DNA from: Puccinia triticina
Taxonomy: Eukaryota; Basidiomycota; Pucciniomycetes; Pucciniales; Pucciniaceae
Direction: 5' to 3'
Assembly: GCF_026914185.1 (NCBI RefSeq)
Contig: NC_070575.1
Span: 2,997,001-3,061,000, forward strand
Length of the DNA: 64,000 nt
Positions 11,138 through 21,599 of the stretch are shown in pieces (position 1 is the first letter of the stretch; every line of letters starts with the position of its first letter). The notes beneath the pieces were generated by a model, which was not told where the DNA came from, searched no databases, and saw only the letters and a list, made by a program, of their open reading frames with translations. A program made the position numbers and the translations under genes.

Positions 11138-13601
11138 ATGGATGCGTCCTCCATCCCCAGAAGCCCCTCCCAGACTGAGACAGAAGAATCCTCGACGACT
11201 CCACCCCCAAGTAAGCCGGATATACATCTCATGCCTACTACCGTGCAACCTGTTAAAACAAACTTCATTGCTATAGCGGCACAGCAAGCTGCCGCAAACA
11301 TCAACAGAAACCCGCTACCTGCACCATCTTTCACAGAGTTTGTCCTGAACGCGCGGCTTCCAGCGGCCGCTCCCTCACTCAATCCCAAGGAACGCATCTG
11401 GTCAACCAAAATTCAAGAAATAACACCAGACAAATTTGCCCGATCAATCGCGGCTGCCACCCGCTCCGCTGAAGAAATCCTTGCTCTCAGGCTCCCACAC
11501 AGCTGCAAACAAGTGGCCAAGCAGCTAGCAAGTTCCCTCACAAACACTAAACGCAGTGAGCCCAAGTTTCACCCCCTGACACCCTGCAAACTGCCATTTT
11601 TTGTTTTGATGCTGGAGTAACACACTAACACATTGGTGTTCCCACAAGAATGGGAAGAAACAGGTGTTGTTCCAGTTGAAGAAGAAATCAAAGTTGTCAA
11701 ACTAACCCAACAAATTCCTGCGGCCTCCACCCACCAGTCAACCTTGCGCAAGCCGCCCCGCAAACGGTCCAAGAAGAAATCAACAGTCAAGCCCGTGAAC
11801 CTGCTCAGTAACACTCCAGATCCCTCCACCAGCACGGCAGCGCCAACCAATCAGCCTCCTGTTCCAAACGATCTTGTTGGGCCTCTTCCCCATGACTCCA
11901 CTGCCCGACCCCCATCGCCATCACCCAGTTGGGCTACTGCCGCTCCCAAATGGAAACACGAGCAATCCCAGCACCAGGAGAACGCCTGAGACCGGCGTCA
12001 CTGACCTCCAGGAACCTTCCCAAGGCACTTTTGCCCCTGGCGGCGAGGTAGATCTTCCAGCTGACTCAGGCGCGCACCCTACTGAAGATCAGGCTGAACT
12101 TGCTGCCGCAACATCCGCTTCAGCTTCTGTCAGCTTAGCTAATTCCACTCCGGTAACAAATCCCACTCCACCAGGTGGCCCCACATCACTCAGACCTTCC
12201 AACACTCCTCAATCAAATCATTTGCCGCCCGAAGCCCCCAAAGAAGGCCAAAACACCTCCAACACAAATGCCACGGGCAACCAGCCGCCCGATCTCAACG
12301 CCGGCCATCCTTGTCCACTCACAATCATCGAGTCTGAAAAGATTTGCAAACAGGTGGTTGAAATTCACCACACTTTCAACGGTTCCAAACCGTTGTGGGC
12401 AAAGTATCAGTCCACCTGGAATTCACTCGGCCCTTTGATTGCCAGTTGTGCACGATTTATTCACAATCCACCTCCCAAACTGTCCATCTTCTATCTGCAA
12501 CGGACAGCCTGCTCTCACACATCGTGGATGGACACCATCACCTCGCTTGGTGAGTGTCTGGTCTGATCAGTCATCATTCCCATTCCAACTGACTGACCAT
12601 ATCCCTTTGATCAGCCAACAAGTTCCTCTCTCACTCTCAGAACAAGCAATGGTACTGCCCAGACATCCTCAATTTCCCACTCTTGTTGAGCTTTGGCAAC
12701 AAGGAGAAGGAGAACCCTCTGCAATCGGAATTTTTCATACCAACTGTTAACAAATCCCAACACTCAGAGTCAACTATTGTCCAATGCTTATTCCGTCTGC
12801 TGCACCCCCCCCCCCCCCCCCCCCCCCCCGTGCACACGCACATTGAATGGGCTAAAATCATTGCGGCCTCTGTTGAAATAATGGCGGACCACCTCTTCAA
12901 ACCGCCTCCACTCAGCTCCAGCCTCTCTGATGATCATCTCGGGCAAGGTGTTGAAGCCCTCGGTTACCTTGACGCCCTCAGGAGCTCATTATCTAGCTTT
13001 GACCCCCCAATGGACACCAACCTCCCAGCAATTGCATTCTGTCAATGTCCTACATGAATTCCGCAATGTTATCATCAATTTCCTGATGGCCTATCTCATC
13101 TTTCAGACTCATCACCTCAGCAAGTCGCCTATGACAACAGCCCACAAGAAGGCAGCCAGCCGTGCCAATTGAACCTCTACCAACCCAACAGCGACCGAGT
13201 CTCAGGTCCAGCACTCATCATCAGACTTAGCCAATGCCCCAGCAGCAGCTTCTCAACACCTTCAAAAATACCAATGAAAGCAAAACTTCCAGCCGCTTGT
13301 CCATTTTGTCCTTGCCAGAGTACGGGGGCTATTCATTATCTCTTGAGACCACTGGATAAAGGGGATTTCAGGCTGCATGTTGTTTATGCAAGCTATTTCC
13401 ATCATCAAGAGGCACTCAACAACAACACACATCCCCGAGGAGCTGATATGGAAATCACTTTCTGCTTACCTAGTCCGAGTTATGACACCCATCTTCCAGT
13501 CTCCTGACCAAATCTGCCCGTTGGCCAACATCAAAGTCCCAACCAGAATTGAGATTGCAGAGGCAATAACTACCGATTTCCTTGCACATTGGCCAGTCTG
13601 A
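11138..13601 (+). pseudogene. Pro/Ser/Thr-rich multi-exon gene, decayed
   Basis: Coding-like sequence starts at ATG 11138 (MDASSIPRSPSQTETEE). It is open to an in-frame TAA at 11618-11620 and resumes in the same frame to 11989, including a basic RKPPRKRSKKKS stretch that resembles a nuclear localisation signal. It then changes frame to 11990-12549. A clear 65-nt intron follows (donor GTGAGT at 12550, acceptor ATCAG ending 12614) and joins in phase to an exon running through a poly-C-encoded proline run to about 13057. A last open piece ends at 13601. The family is not recognised. The TAA might be bypassed by an unrecognised intron, since an acceptor-like CCCACAAG occurs at 11641-11648, but the frame change near 11990 has no such explanation. 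It is probably a dying copy of a repeated fungal gene. Confidence 0.5.
12805..12829. repeat. Poly-C tract of about 25 bases
   Basis: An uninterrupted C run inside the exon of the 11-kb gene, translated as about eight prolines. Such runs slip easily, so the length, and hence the downstream frame, may be wrong in the assembly. Confidence 0.85.
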
Positions 13602-14423
13602 ACCCCACATCACTGTTTTTTATTCCGAATGAACAAAATCAAATTACCAGTACTTCTTCTTCATAGCCATAAGATCAGTACAGAACTTGTAACCTAGCTA
13701 CTACCCAAATCCTTGACACATTACCCTATATCCCTTCCGCTCATACAAAGATGTGTACAGTTTGCTCAATCTTTCCAATGACACACAGTATTGCTATTTA
13801 TTTTCTTTCTTGCGTGCCACTCACATTTGTTTAGCAGGGATACCATGAAGGGGTTGCATTTATTTTGTGATAAAACCTGGCACATACTAACTAGCTCAAG
13901 TAGCTGCAGTACCGGTCTCCCCAATGGGCTTTTAAAGCACATGGACCGGCGCACCACAGCTGCTGGCCGCTCCTCCTCCCCTGGGGTTAGACTTGGACTT
14001 CAAGCTTATCATCAGCTCATTGCTACCAGGCCAAGCCCACCTCAGCTTGGAATGTTTTTGTGCCGTTGGAGGCTGAAAATAGTAGCTACCTTTACCTGTA
14101 GGATCTGATACTGGCTGTGTAGTACCACACTGCCAAGTTCACACTGTTGGTACCCTTACGGCAAGGGTGTGAATTGTTGACGTCATTGAATTGAGACATT
14201 CCCACCCAGCCTCCAAGCTCCGCTCTAGTATTACTATCTATGAAGTATGATCATACTTCATCAAGTCTTGCAACTACATAGGCACCTCTGCGCGCCGGTT
14301 TTTAGTGGTGAATTGTGATGACCTTGTTGGACTGGTGAATTTTGCCTACATGATGTGTTCTGTGCTGGAGCCAGAGCACCTCTGCTCTTACCGTACGCCC
14401 AGCACATGTCCATGAGGTGGGAA
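13602..14423. other. No feature seen
   Basis: About 820 bp of non-coding sequence between the 11-kb gene and the hAT-like element. No repeat, palindrome or credible ORF was recognised. Confidence 0.3.
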
Positions 14424-14779
14424 AAAGGCTAGGGTCAGCCTAAATGCACTCCAAACTTTTACTTCATGCACTCCACATATTTGGCTTTGGGGAACCAGCA
14501 CTCCAAAAAAGTTGGAGTGCCTTGATTTTTTACTCCCAAAACATGGAGTCCCCAGATGGGCAATCCATGTTTCTTGGAGTACACAACTGGGTACTCCAAA
14601 ATTGACCAAAATAGGGGAGTGCAGCTAGATGCACTCCAAAAAAAATGGAGTGCAAGCCCAAGCACTCCACCTTTTCAGTGAAGGATTTTGGCTTTCACTC
14701 CAGCTAGCAAATACCAAATGGAGTGAATTGGGGTGCACTCCAAGTCTCCTTTTTTTTGCAGTGCCCACAGCAATCACAC

Positions 14780-15248
14780 CTCTTGATAACAGGTCTGGAT
14801 CGGTCATTGAGGGGACTCACACAACCGGTCATCCAGAGGACTCATACCTCTTGATGACCGGCGCAGACCGGTCATCAGTCACACGTCTCGATGACTGGTG
14901 TGTACCGGTCAACAAGGGGAGGTGCTACTCTTGATGACCGGTCTTTACCGGTCATTGAGGGGACTCCCACCTCTCGATGACCGGCGCGGACCGGTCATCA
15001 GTCACACCTCCCAATGACCGGCACAGACCGGTCATTGAGAGGACTCACACCTCTCGATGATTGGTCTGACCGGTCATCGAGAGGACTCACACCTCTCAAT
15101 GACCGGTCACCACCGGTCATTGAGAGGACCCACACCTCTCAATGATCGGTCAGACTGGTGTAAGACTCAAAAGTGTTCCTGAGAACCTTTTGCTGAATGG
15201 AGAAGGGGATGATGGAGGTGCAAACTTTGCCCTTCTATACTACCAGAT

Positions 15249-15280
<32 letters not shown>

Positions 15281-16830
15281 TTAATGAATTGATAGGATTG
15301 GTTGGTTCAGATGAGCTTGTTGATGACACTGAATAATTTGTTGATATTGTTATTGTAAGGGTTGTTATGTATGTAGGTTGTTAAGTATATGTAAGACTGT
15401 AAATGTAAATGTTGGGGTGACTGTAATTGGTGAGTAATGAACTGCCCCCCCCACAACTGAGGGGGGGAGAGAGCTCCTTATATAGACAAATGTGAGGGAA
15501 TTTAGCTACAAGGAGGCCCTGTATGAGGGATTTTAGCTGCAGGGAAACTGAATGAGTGACTATGATTGGTCAGAACATGAGGGATTCAATGTGGTACTAC
15601 TATGATGTCACCTGCAGCTGTCAGTTGTGAAAATCCACTAATTTAGAATGTATGTACATACTATGCACTGTAAATAAATATGTGTAGCTGTCCTGCAGCT
15701 GGGTTGTGTATGTAAACGTGAGTTTGGAATAGGAGGTGAGGTGTATATGTAGCTTGGAATGTAACTTTTAGTCCTGTAGAGTCCCGTCCTTGCGCCAAAG
15801 TCCGTGATTTCTGATGAATGTTATGTAAAGAAAAGAAAACAGAGAATTTTTATTTATTTTTGATGTAGTGGAACCTTTCCGTCTACCACATTGGTCATTG
15901 AGGGGACTCACACCTTTTGATGACTGCTCATCACCGGTCATCGAGGTGAGTCACATTTCTTGATGACTGGTCAGACCAGTCATCAAGGGTAATAACACCT
16001 CTTGATGAGCGGTGTGTACCAGTCATCAAGGGGAGGTGCTACTCTCGATGACCGGTCATTGAGAGGAAATGTTACTCCCATTGATGAATGGCACAGACCG
16101 GTCATTGAGAGATGTGACTCACCTCAATGACCGGTCATCACCGGTCATCAAGTGTTATTACCCTTGATGACCGGTCTGACCGGTCATTGAGTGGTGTGAG
16201 CTGGTGTGAGCCCTCTCAATGACCGACCGGTCATTGGGAGCATCAAGAGGTGTGAGTCCCTTCAAAGACCGGTCTGTGCCGGTCACCAAGGGGAGCAGCA
16301 CCTCCTCTCGATGACCGGTCAGACCAACCGGTCATTGAGAGTAGCACCTCCCCTCAATGACTGGTACACACCGGTCATCCAGAGGAGGTGTTATTCCCCT
16401 CAATGACCGGTCTGACCGGTCATCAAGAGGTGTTATTACCCTCAATGACCGGTCTGACCGGTCATCAAGAGATGTGACTCACCTTGATGACCGGTGATGA
16501 CCGGTCATCAAGAGGAGGTGTTATTAGCCTCAATGACCGGTGTGACCGATCATTGAGGTGTGAGTACCCTTGATGACCATTCTGTGCCAGTCATCGGGAG
16601 GTGTGACCGGTCCGCGCCGGTCATCGAGAGGTGTGAGTTTGCTCGGTGACCGGCACAGACCGTTCATCAAGAGGAGATGTTACTCCCCTCAATTACCGGC
16701 ACAGACTGGTCATCAAGAGGTGTGATTTCTGTGATTTCCCTCAATGACCGGCGGTCCGGTACAGACTGGTCATTGAGAGGAGATGTTAATCCGCTCAATG
16801 CCGGTCTGTACCGGTCATGGATATCAGGAG
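14780..16830. repeat. ACCGGT palindrome array
   Basis: Dozens of short palindromes built on TGACCGGTCA, typically within TCAATGACCGGTCATTGAGA, alternate with AGGTGTGA or GGGACTCACACC linkers of 10-20 bp. Both CAAG/CTTG and CGAG/CTCG variants of the stems occur. The array is interrupted only by the LTR at 15159-15890. Each unit can form a hairpin of 8-10 bp. Spacers are short and near-identical rather than unique, so this is not a CRISPR array. Confidence 0.85.
15159..15890. mobile_element. 732-bp solo LTR nested in the hAT-like element
   Basis: Begins TGTAAGACTC and ends GTCTACCACA. The palindrome array continues on both sides and would be continuous without it. A TATA box (TATATAG) lies at 15479. 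Its first about 120 bp and its last about 15 bp match the sequence at 34049-35035, defining a repeat family. The flanks give only an imperfect 5-bp duplication (CTGGT/TTGGT). No internal domain is present. Confidence 0.65.
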
Positions 16831-17816
16831 GAATCAGGATCAAGTGGGGTGTGTTTGTACATAGCCCAGTTGAATTTGTAGGCACTTCAGCTCTAGCTGG
16901 AGTGCACAGTACTGCACTCCCCTTTTGAGGAGGAGAAATATCAGGAATGGAGTGCTGGGGGAATGCACTCCAATCTGATGGAGTGAGACTCATGGGCACT
17001 CATTACAATTCCTGGCCACTGGAGTTCTTTTTGGTGCACTCCAAAGAGTCTTGAGTCCCCGGTTCTGCACTCCAATTGACTTGGAGTACTCTAGTCTGTA
17101 CTCCAACAATCATTGGAGTGCACACTCCATACACTCACTTTTGGAGTGCTTTTGGGATTTTCTTGGAGTGCATTTAGGCTGACCCAAAGGCTATCGTGGA
17201 ACAGCCAGCTGACACAGCTGCATACCGGTGGGGCCAAGGTATCTCTCCACCTTTATTCATGCTGAAATAAATTATGAGTGCAGGTAGGCAAGGATCAACT
17301 CCTCCCCTAATGCTGCACGTCTTCTTTGCTGCGCATGTCTTGCTAAATGCTCCGTAAGGGAGAGATGTGTGTTTGTTGTGTTGTTGCAGTTTGTCTTGCT
17401 AGATTGACGGGAGCTGGTTTTACGCTTTACCGTTGGGTAATAGGTTAAGAAGGCATCAGAATTGTCAGTTGGGAAAACACTGGGGAATTCCAAGCTTTTG
17501 GAGTTTTAAGGGTAACGGAAGCGTCAATCTGTATCCCAATTAGTGTAACAGATCAAGGTAGAGTCGCCTCTCCCAGCAGGTTCACTTCTTGACCCCCCCC
17601 CCCCTCTCAGGGCAAAGAGAACAAGCGCGCGTAAAAAACCCGGCTGCCTGCAGGTGACTGGACTGCAAGAAAATTGTATTGGGGTACGGAGGATTGAGGT
17701 TTTGCCCTGCAAGGGTGGTAGCCTGGCTCGCACCGTGACTACAGTGCGTGTGATGATTCCTTCACGCCCGCAGTCTGGAATTTCCCTTTGAGGGACATGG
17801 AAGATCATTGAGATAG

Positions 17817-17856
17817 ATGTCCACAACAATGAACGGCCGTTCATGGAGGTGGACAT
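17817..17856. repeat. 40-bp interrupted palindrome
   Basis: The core ATGAACGGCCGTTCAT is a perfect 16-bp palindrome, flanked after 4-base spacers by ATGTCCAC and GTGGACAT. It is probably a hairpin or the centre of an old inverted-repeat element. The rest of 17194-18440 holds no supported gene, only a run of about 13 C near 17587. Confidence 0.7.
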
Positions 17857-18447
17857 ACATTGCACAGCTCGGCCATTGTTGCGTCAGCCAAGCTACGACC
17901 CGTTCTCCCAAAGAGCGCCCCATGATCAAAATATTTGGCTTGATTGGCAGTCCCAACCAAGCTCCAGTGGGAGTAGGAGAACAAAGGTTTTCTGCTTGTG
18001 ATGTGGGTAAAAGGCAACACAACCAAAGCACAGTGCAGCCTCACTTTGGGCTTGCGTGCGGAGAATTTGAACCAGGCCAGGTGACGTGCAGGGGCCAATC
18101 CCAAGCGCTGTGCCTTTGTTTGTTGGTTCAAAGGTTCAAAGGCACCATCAGAAAGGCTGGGCTCAGTGGCTCAGATGCCATGATGCTATGATAAGGTCTG
18201 GCCTATAAAGTCCTAGCATCTTCCCCGTCTCCCCCACCTGCCCAACTTCAACATAGCTCCTGGCCAAAGATCCCTCAGCATGATTGAAGTCGCCGGGAAC
18301 ATTCATCTCTCAAACACCTAACCGGGCAAAATATGTAGCATAGGGAATGAGATCCACATCACCACTTGTATCGCATCCAGCTACCAGCTCCCACTAGATG
18401 TTCCTATTTCTTCCTATCAAGAGTATTGAGTTGTCTTGAAGTCGTCA

Positions 18448-18696
18448 TCAGAATTTGTTCCTCCGATTCTTCATGATTCCCGCACCCAGATCATGTTTAG
18501 CGGCCAACTTATCATTCAAACCAATTCCAGTCACCCGGTCATTCGCGTGGACCAATTCAAGTAGCAGGTTCACCAGGGACATTTCCCTCTTGCCCACAAA
18601 TTCGAGAAAATCCATGCGTTTGGTACGGCTTACATTGTCAAGGTCCACATGAACCCAATTGTTGGCTGCTTTGAGGATATTGAGGTGGTTGATCAA
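18448..18696 (-). CDS. Possible 82-aa coding fragment, unknown
   Basis: An ATG-started minus-strand ORF with balanced composition (NHLNILKAANNWVHVDLDN near its start) and a basic end, KNRRNKF. It has no recognised domain. It may be one exon of a repeated fungal gene or a chance ORF; an overlapping plus-strand ORF of similar length exists. The surrounding 200 bp gives no clear partner exon. Confidence 0.25.
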   Translation of the reverse strand: MINHLNILKAANNWVHVDLDNVSRTKRMDFLEFVGKREMSLVNLLLELVHANDRVTGIGLNDKLAAKHDLGAGIMKNRRNKF

Positions 18697-18809
18697 GGGA
18701 CGAATCTGGTCAGTTACCTCTCACCACTGCAAAACACAAAATGCTCAATGTTACCCTACTGTCCTCTCACGTTGGTGACAGGTGAGTGGGCTTAGATGCA
18801 AATCTGTAG

Positions 18810-19174
18810 TCCAGTCCAGGCCGTATCAAGCTTGCCGCAAAACATGCACAAGGCCATGAGGATCTCCAAAAGCTACAATGCGGAGATTCTGTTAGGTTTG
18901 GAGGTGTTGCACCACAAGCGTCCAATCCTGCAAGTGGTTTGCTTTTGGTTGGGGTAAGTGCTTAAGCTTGACAAAGAATGTATATCAATGTTCAATGTCC
19001 AACTAGATGTGTTTCTTGCAGGTTGAGCGTGCTTTCAAGCTGGATTGTTCTGAGAAGAGCGGCTACGGGTTAAGACGCAATCCGAAGAAACGTTTTGACC
19101 TCCATGTCCACAACTGGCAACCTGCGAACATCAGACAACAGAGGAAGAAGCGGGGGCACCGCAAGGATATCTAG
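18810..19174 (+). CDS. 3' end of a two-exon gene, unknown
   Basis: A probable exon ends at 18953, followed by a 68-nt intron 18954-19021 with GTAAGT donor and TTTCTTGCAG acceptor. A final exon, 19022-19174, encodes 50 residues with a strongly basic tail (RKKRGHRKD) and a stop at 19172-19174. The upstream exon stays in frame back to about 18810, where CTGTAG gives a candidate acceptor; no first exon was found. The basic C-terminus suggests nucleic-acid binding, but no domain is recognised. It is likely a truncated gene. Confidence 0.4.
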
Positions 19175-20940
19175 GAAGGAATTCTAGGCTATGAGGAAGG
19201 GGAAGTCAGATGGGCACAGCACTTCTTTCCCCCACATGGGCTATAGAATTCCCATCTGTGTAGCCTCTTGGTCATGCTCTTCACCTGAAATCAAAACAAT
19301 TCAATGTGAACACAATGCGTGAAAATTACAGTGTTGGACTATGCGCAAACTTGCTTTTGCACCTTCAGCACTAACTGGCCAGCAGACTACATCTTTAGCT
19401 TGCTGGCAACACATGGTGACATTTAAATCAGGCAGAAGTGCAAGCTTAGGTTAGGGGCAACAGGGGAAGTGACTAACCCTTGGTTCAACACCCCAAGCAC
19501 GCAACCCAAAGTTTCTTCTGTCAAGAGAGACAGGAGACTGAGGTTTGCGCATGAAGGCTCAATCCCTGGCTGACTTGGATCATGATTTTCTGCTATGGCA
19601 AGCCAGCCCCTCTGGCTCAGCTTGGAGGTCTCAAAGGATTTGCCACAACAGCCCCCCCTGCCCACTCCAGCAGAAGTTGAGACATCCAAGACAGTCAGAT
19701 TTGGATAGATGCCTGCTGTTAGGCAGTTACTAAATACCAAACATTGTGAATCACTCTTTTCCATGTGCCTCTGGCGTGGCACCTGCACATTGAACCAACC
19801 AATGCGGTTTTTCTAGGTGCAGCGCAAGCAAGCAGTTAGCTGAGGAACATAAAGCAACTTTCAATAGCTTGAGGACAAGGACCGGGGGTGGTATTTTTTT
19901 GCCATATTTCAAAAGATGCAGGCACACTACAACAAATTAACACCAGTAACCTCAGAGGCAAGAGGTATTGCCGGGAGGAGTGTTACTGGACATTTATCAA
20001 TGTGGTGAAAAAAATCAACCTCCCAGCATCCTCAAAGCAGTGATAAAACAAAAACAACATGTGCAGGCAGAAAGATTTGCATGTCTATCTACACAGCATT
20101 TATGATGGAATCTGACAGATTCCACGGCTGAAATTGCTTCCCATTAAATCAACTAAATGAATGACCATGCCTACAGCAAATCCAAAGTTGAATATTTGGC
20201 AGAGGTTGATGATCTGTTAGATGTTTCTGAAGGAAGCTTGGTTGAATGAAGGTTGGGAAACGTGGTGATTTAGCCAACCATTCTTTTTGATGCACTTGGT
20301 ATATATGATTTATAGGACTGGATACCTGAGCCACTTTTTATCTGGTGATGATTGACTGTGACACGGTGGAGCTTGGGGAATCATGGGTTTCAATTGGTCA
20401 GGTGATTTGAAAAAAAACTCTGCTAATTACATCACAATTGAAAACATTTTTGCCTGGACAGCATGCTGCAAGATGCCATGGAGAAAAGAGATGGGGTTTC
20501 TGTCACCCCCTCCCACTTCAGGTTTATGTGACAGAATAGCTGGATTGTACCACCTCAAAATGATAACCTGAAGGGAGATGTGCACATCTGCAGGTATGAT
20601 GCACTTCTGGCTTCATCTGTTGAGGCTCCCTGGTCACAGTGAAGTTTACTCAGATTGACCTGCTCTGATGGACACATGACTTGCAGGATCCTCAGCTGAA
20701 ACACCCACAGAAGGGGTTCAAGTTGCGTCACACTGGAGTTCATCCTTGGGTCAGGTGAAGATATGGACATTGCCATGAGGTTAGATTGCAGATGATATTA
20801 GCCTGAGTTGAACATAAAATCACATTGACACAAGCTTGAGTTGTTTATGTGTTGCGTGTGTTTACATGCTTGATATCCACCAGGGTTACTGAAAGAAGTT
20901 ACGGTCTGGCACTCTCCAGAGGTTGCCACACTTTCTCCCC
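19175..20940. other. No feature seen
   Basis: About 1.75 kb without a credible gene, tandem repeat or element boundary. It should contain the unknown breakpoint where the 5' part of the chromovirus (LTR, gag, protease, N-terminal RT) was lost or displaced. Confidence 0.3.
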
Positions 20941-20949
20941 TGGTGATTA

Positions 20950-21009
20950 GGTCGAATTGGCAAAGAGACCGCGGCTTATCTAAATGACATCATGTTCTAC
21001 ACCCAAAAA
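20950..21009 (+). pseudogene. Ty3/gypsy RT fragment with the YLDD-type box
   Basis: The frame through 20974-21003 reads AYLNDIMFYT, the RT catalytic loop, with Asn in place of the usual first Asp of YLDD (20977-20988). It is cut by CACTA copy 1 at 21010, and the rest of RT resumes in frame at 27314 when the element and one AAA are removed. Nothing recognisable as RT lies further upstream, so the chromovirus is 5'-truncated here. The changed catalytic residue indicates a dead enzyme. Confidence 0.75.
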
Positions 21010-21599
21010 CACTACCAAGGTGGATGAATTTGCAATGTCGTATATTGATCATTTTTTTTCTTTTTTATTCCTGTTGATACGTTTGTCTGTTTTCCATGTC
21101 TCCTGAATACTCTTCTATAATCTCTCTCCTTCCAGCTGTGTTAGCTTCAAGCCGCAGGAATTTTTTTTTTTGATAAAATTCATGAATTTCTACATACACC
21201 ATTCAATTCTTCCTGAAAATGCAAGTTTTAGGATTAATCCAGGGTAGCTGAGGGGTCTCAATTTTTTTTCTTTTTTGACATCAACAATTGATGTTATCAG
21301 AAGTCTCCAAATCTACTTTTTTTCAAAATGGAAAAACATTGACCCTGACCTTTCTCATGAAACCCTCCGGCACTCATTCTTAACTTGGTTGGTTGAACTT
21401 GCGGAAGATATTGCATATCATACTGGGAGTACTACATGCATAGAATGCCTTTTTGAAATTAGTTTACCATGGGTTAGCTTATTTTTGTCAGGTTCTTTTT
21501 TTTATCTACTTTTGTTATCAACCACAGATTGATGAGGAATATTTCCTCAGAAAATTTCATTGGGAAATTTTTCTGCTTATGAAACCCAGAAATATTATA

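Larger units (their letters stand above)
14432..17185. mobile_element. hAT-like non-autonomous inverted-repeat element
   Basis: The two ends are a perfect 23-bp inverted repeat starting GGGTCAGCCTAAATGCACTC. The flanks are an exact 8-bp duplication, AAAGGCTA, at 14424-14431 and 17186-17193. An 8-bp duplication is the hAT signature. Both subterminal zones (14440-14745 and 16880-17170) carry roughly a dozen GCACTCCA motifs in both orientations, as expected for transposase-binding repeats. The core is a dense palindrome array, and a solo LTR is nested inside. It encodes no transposase, so it depends on an enzyme from elsewhere. Without the LTR it would be about 2.0 kb. Confidence 0.85.

Noticed and set aside
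14780..16830. CRISPR-like array (regular short palindromic repeats)
   Set aside because: Spacers are short and themselves repetitive, unit length is irregular, there are no cas genes, and the context is a eukaryotic transposon with an 8-bp target duplication.
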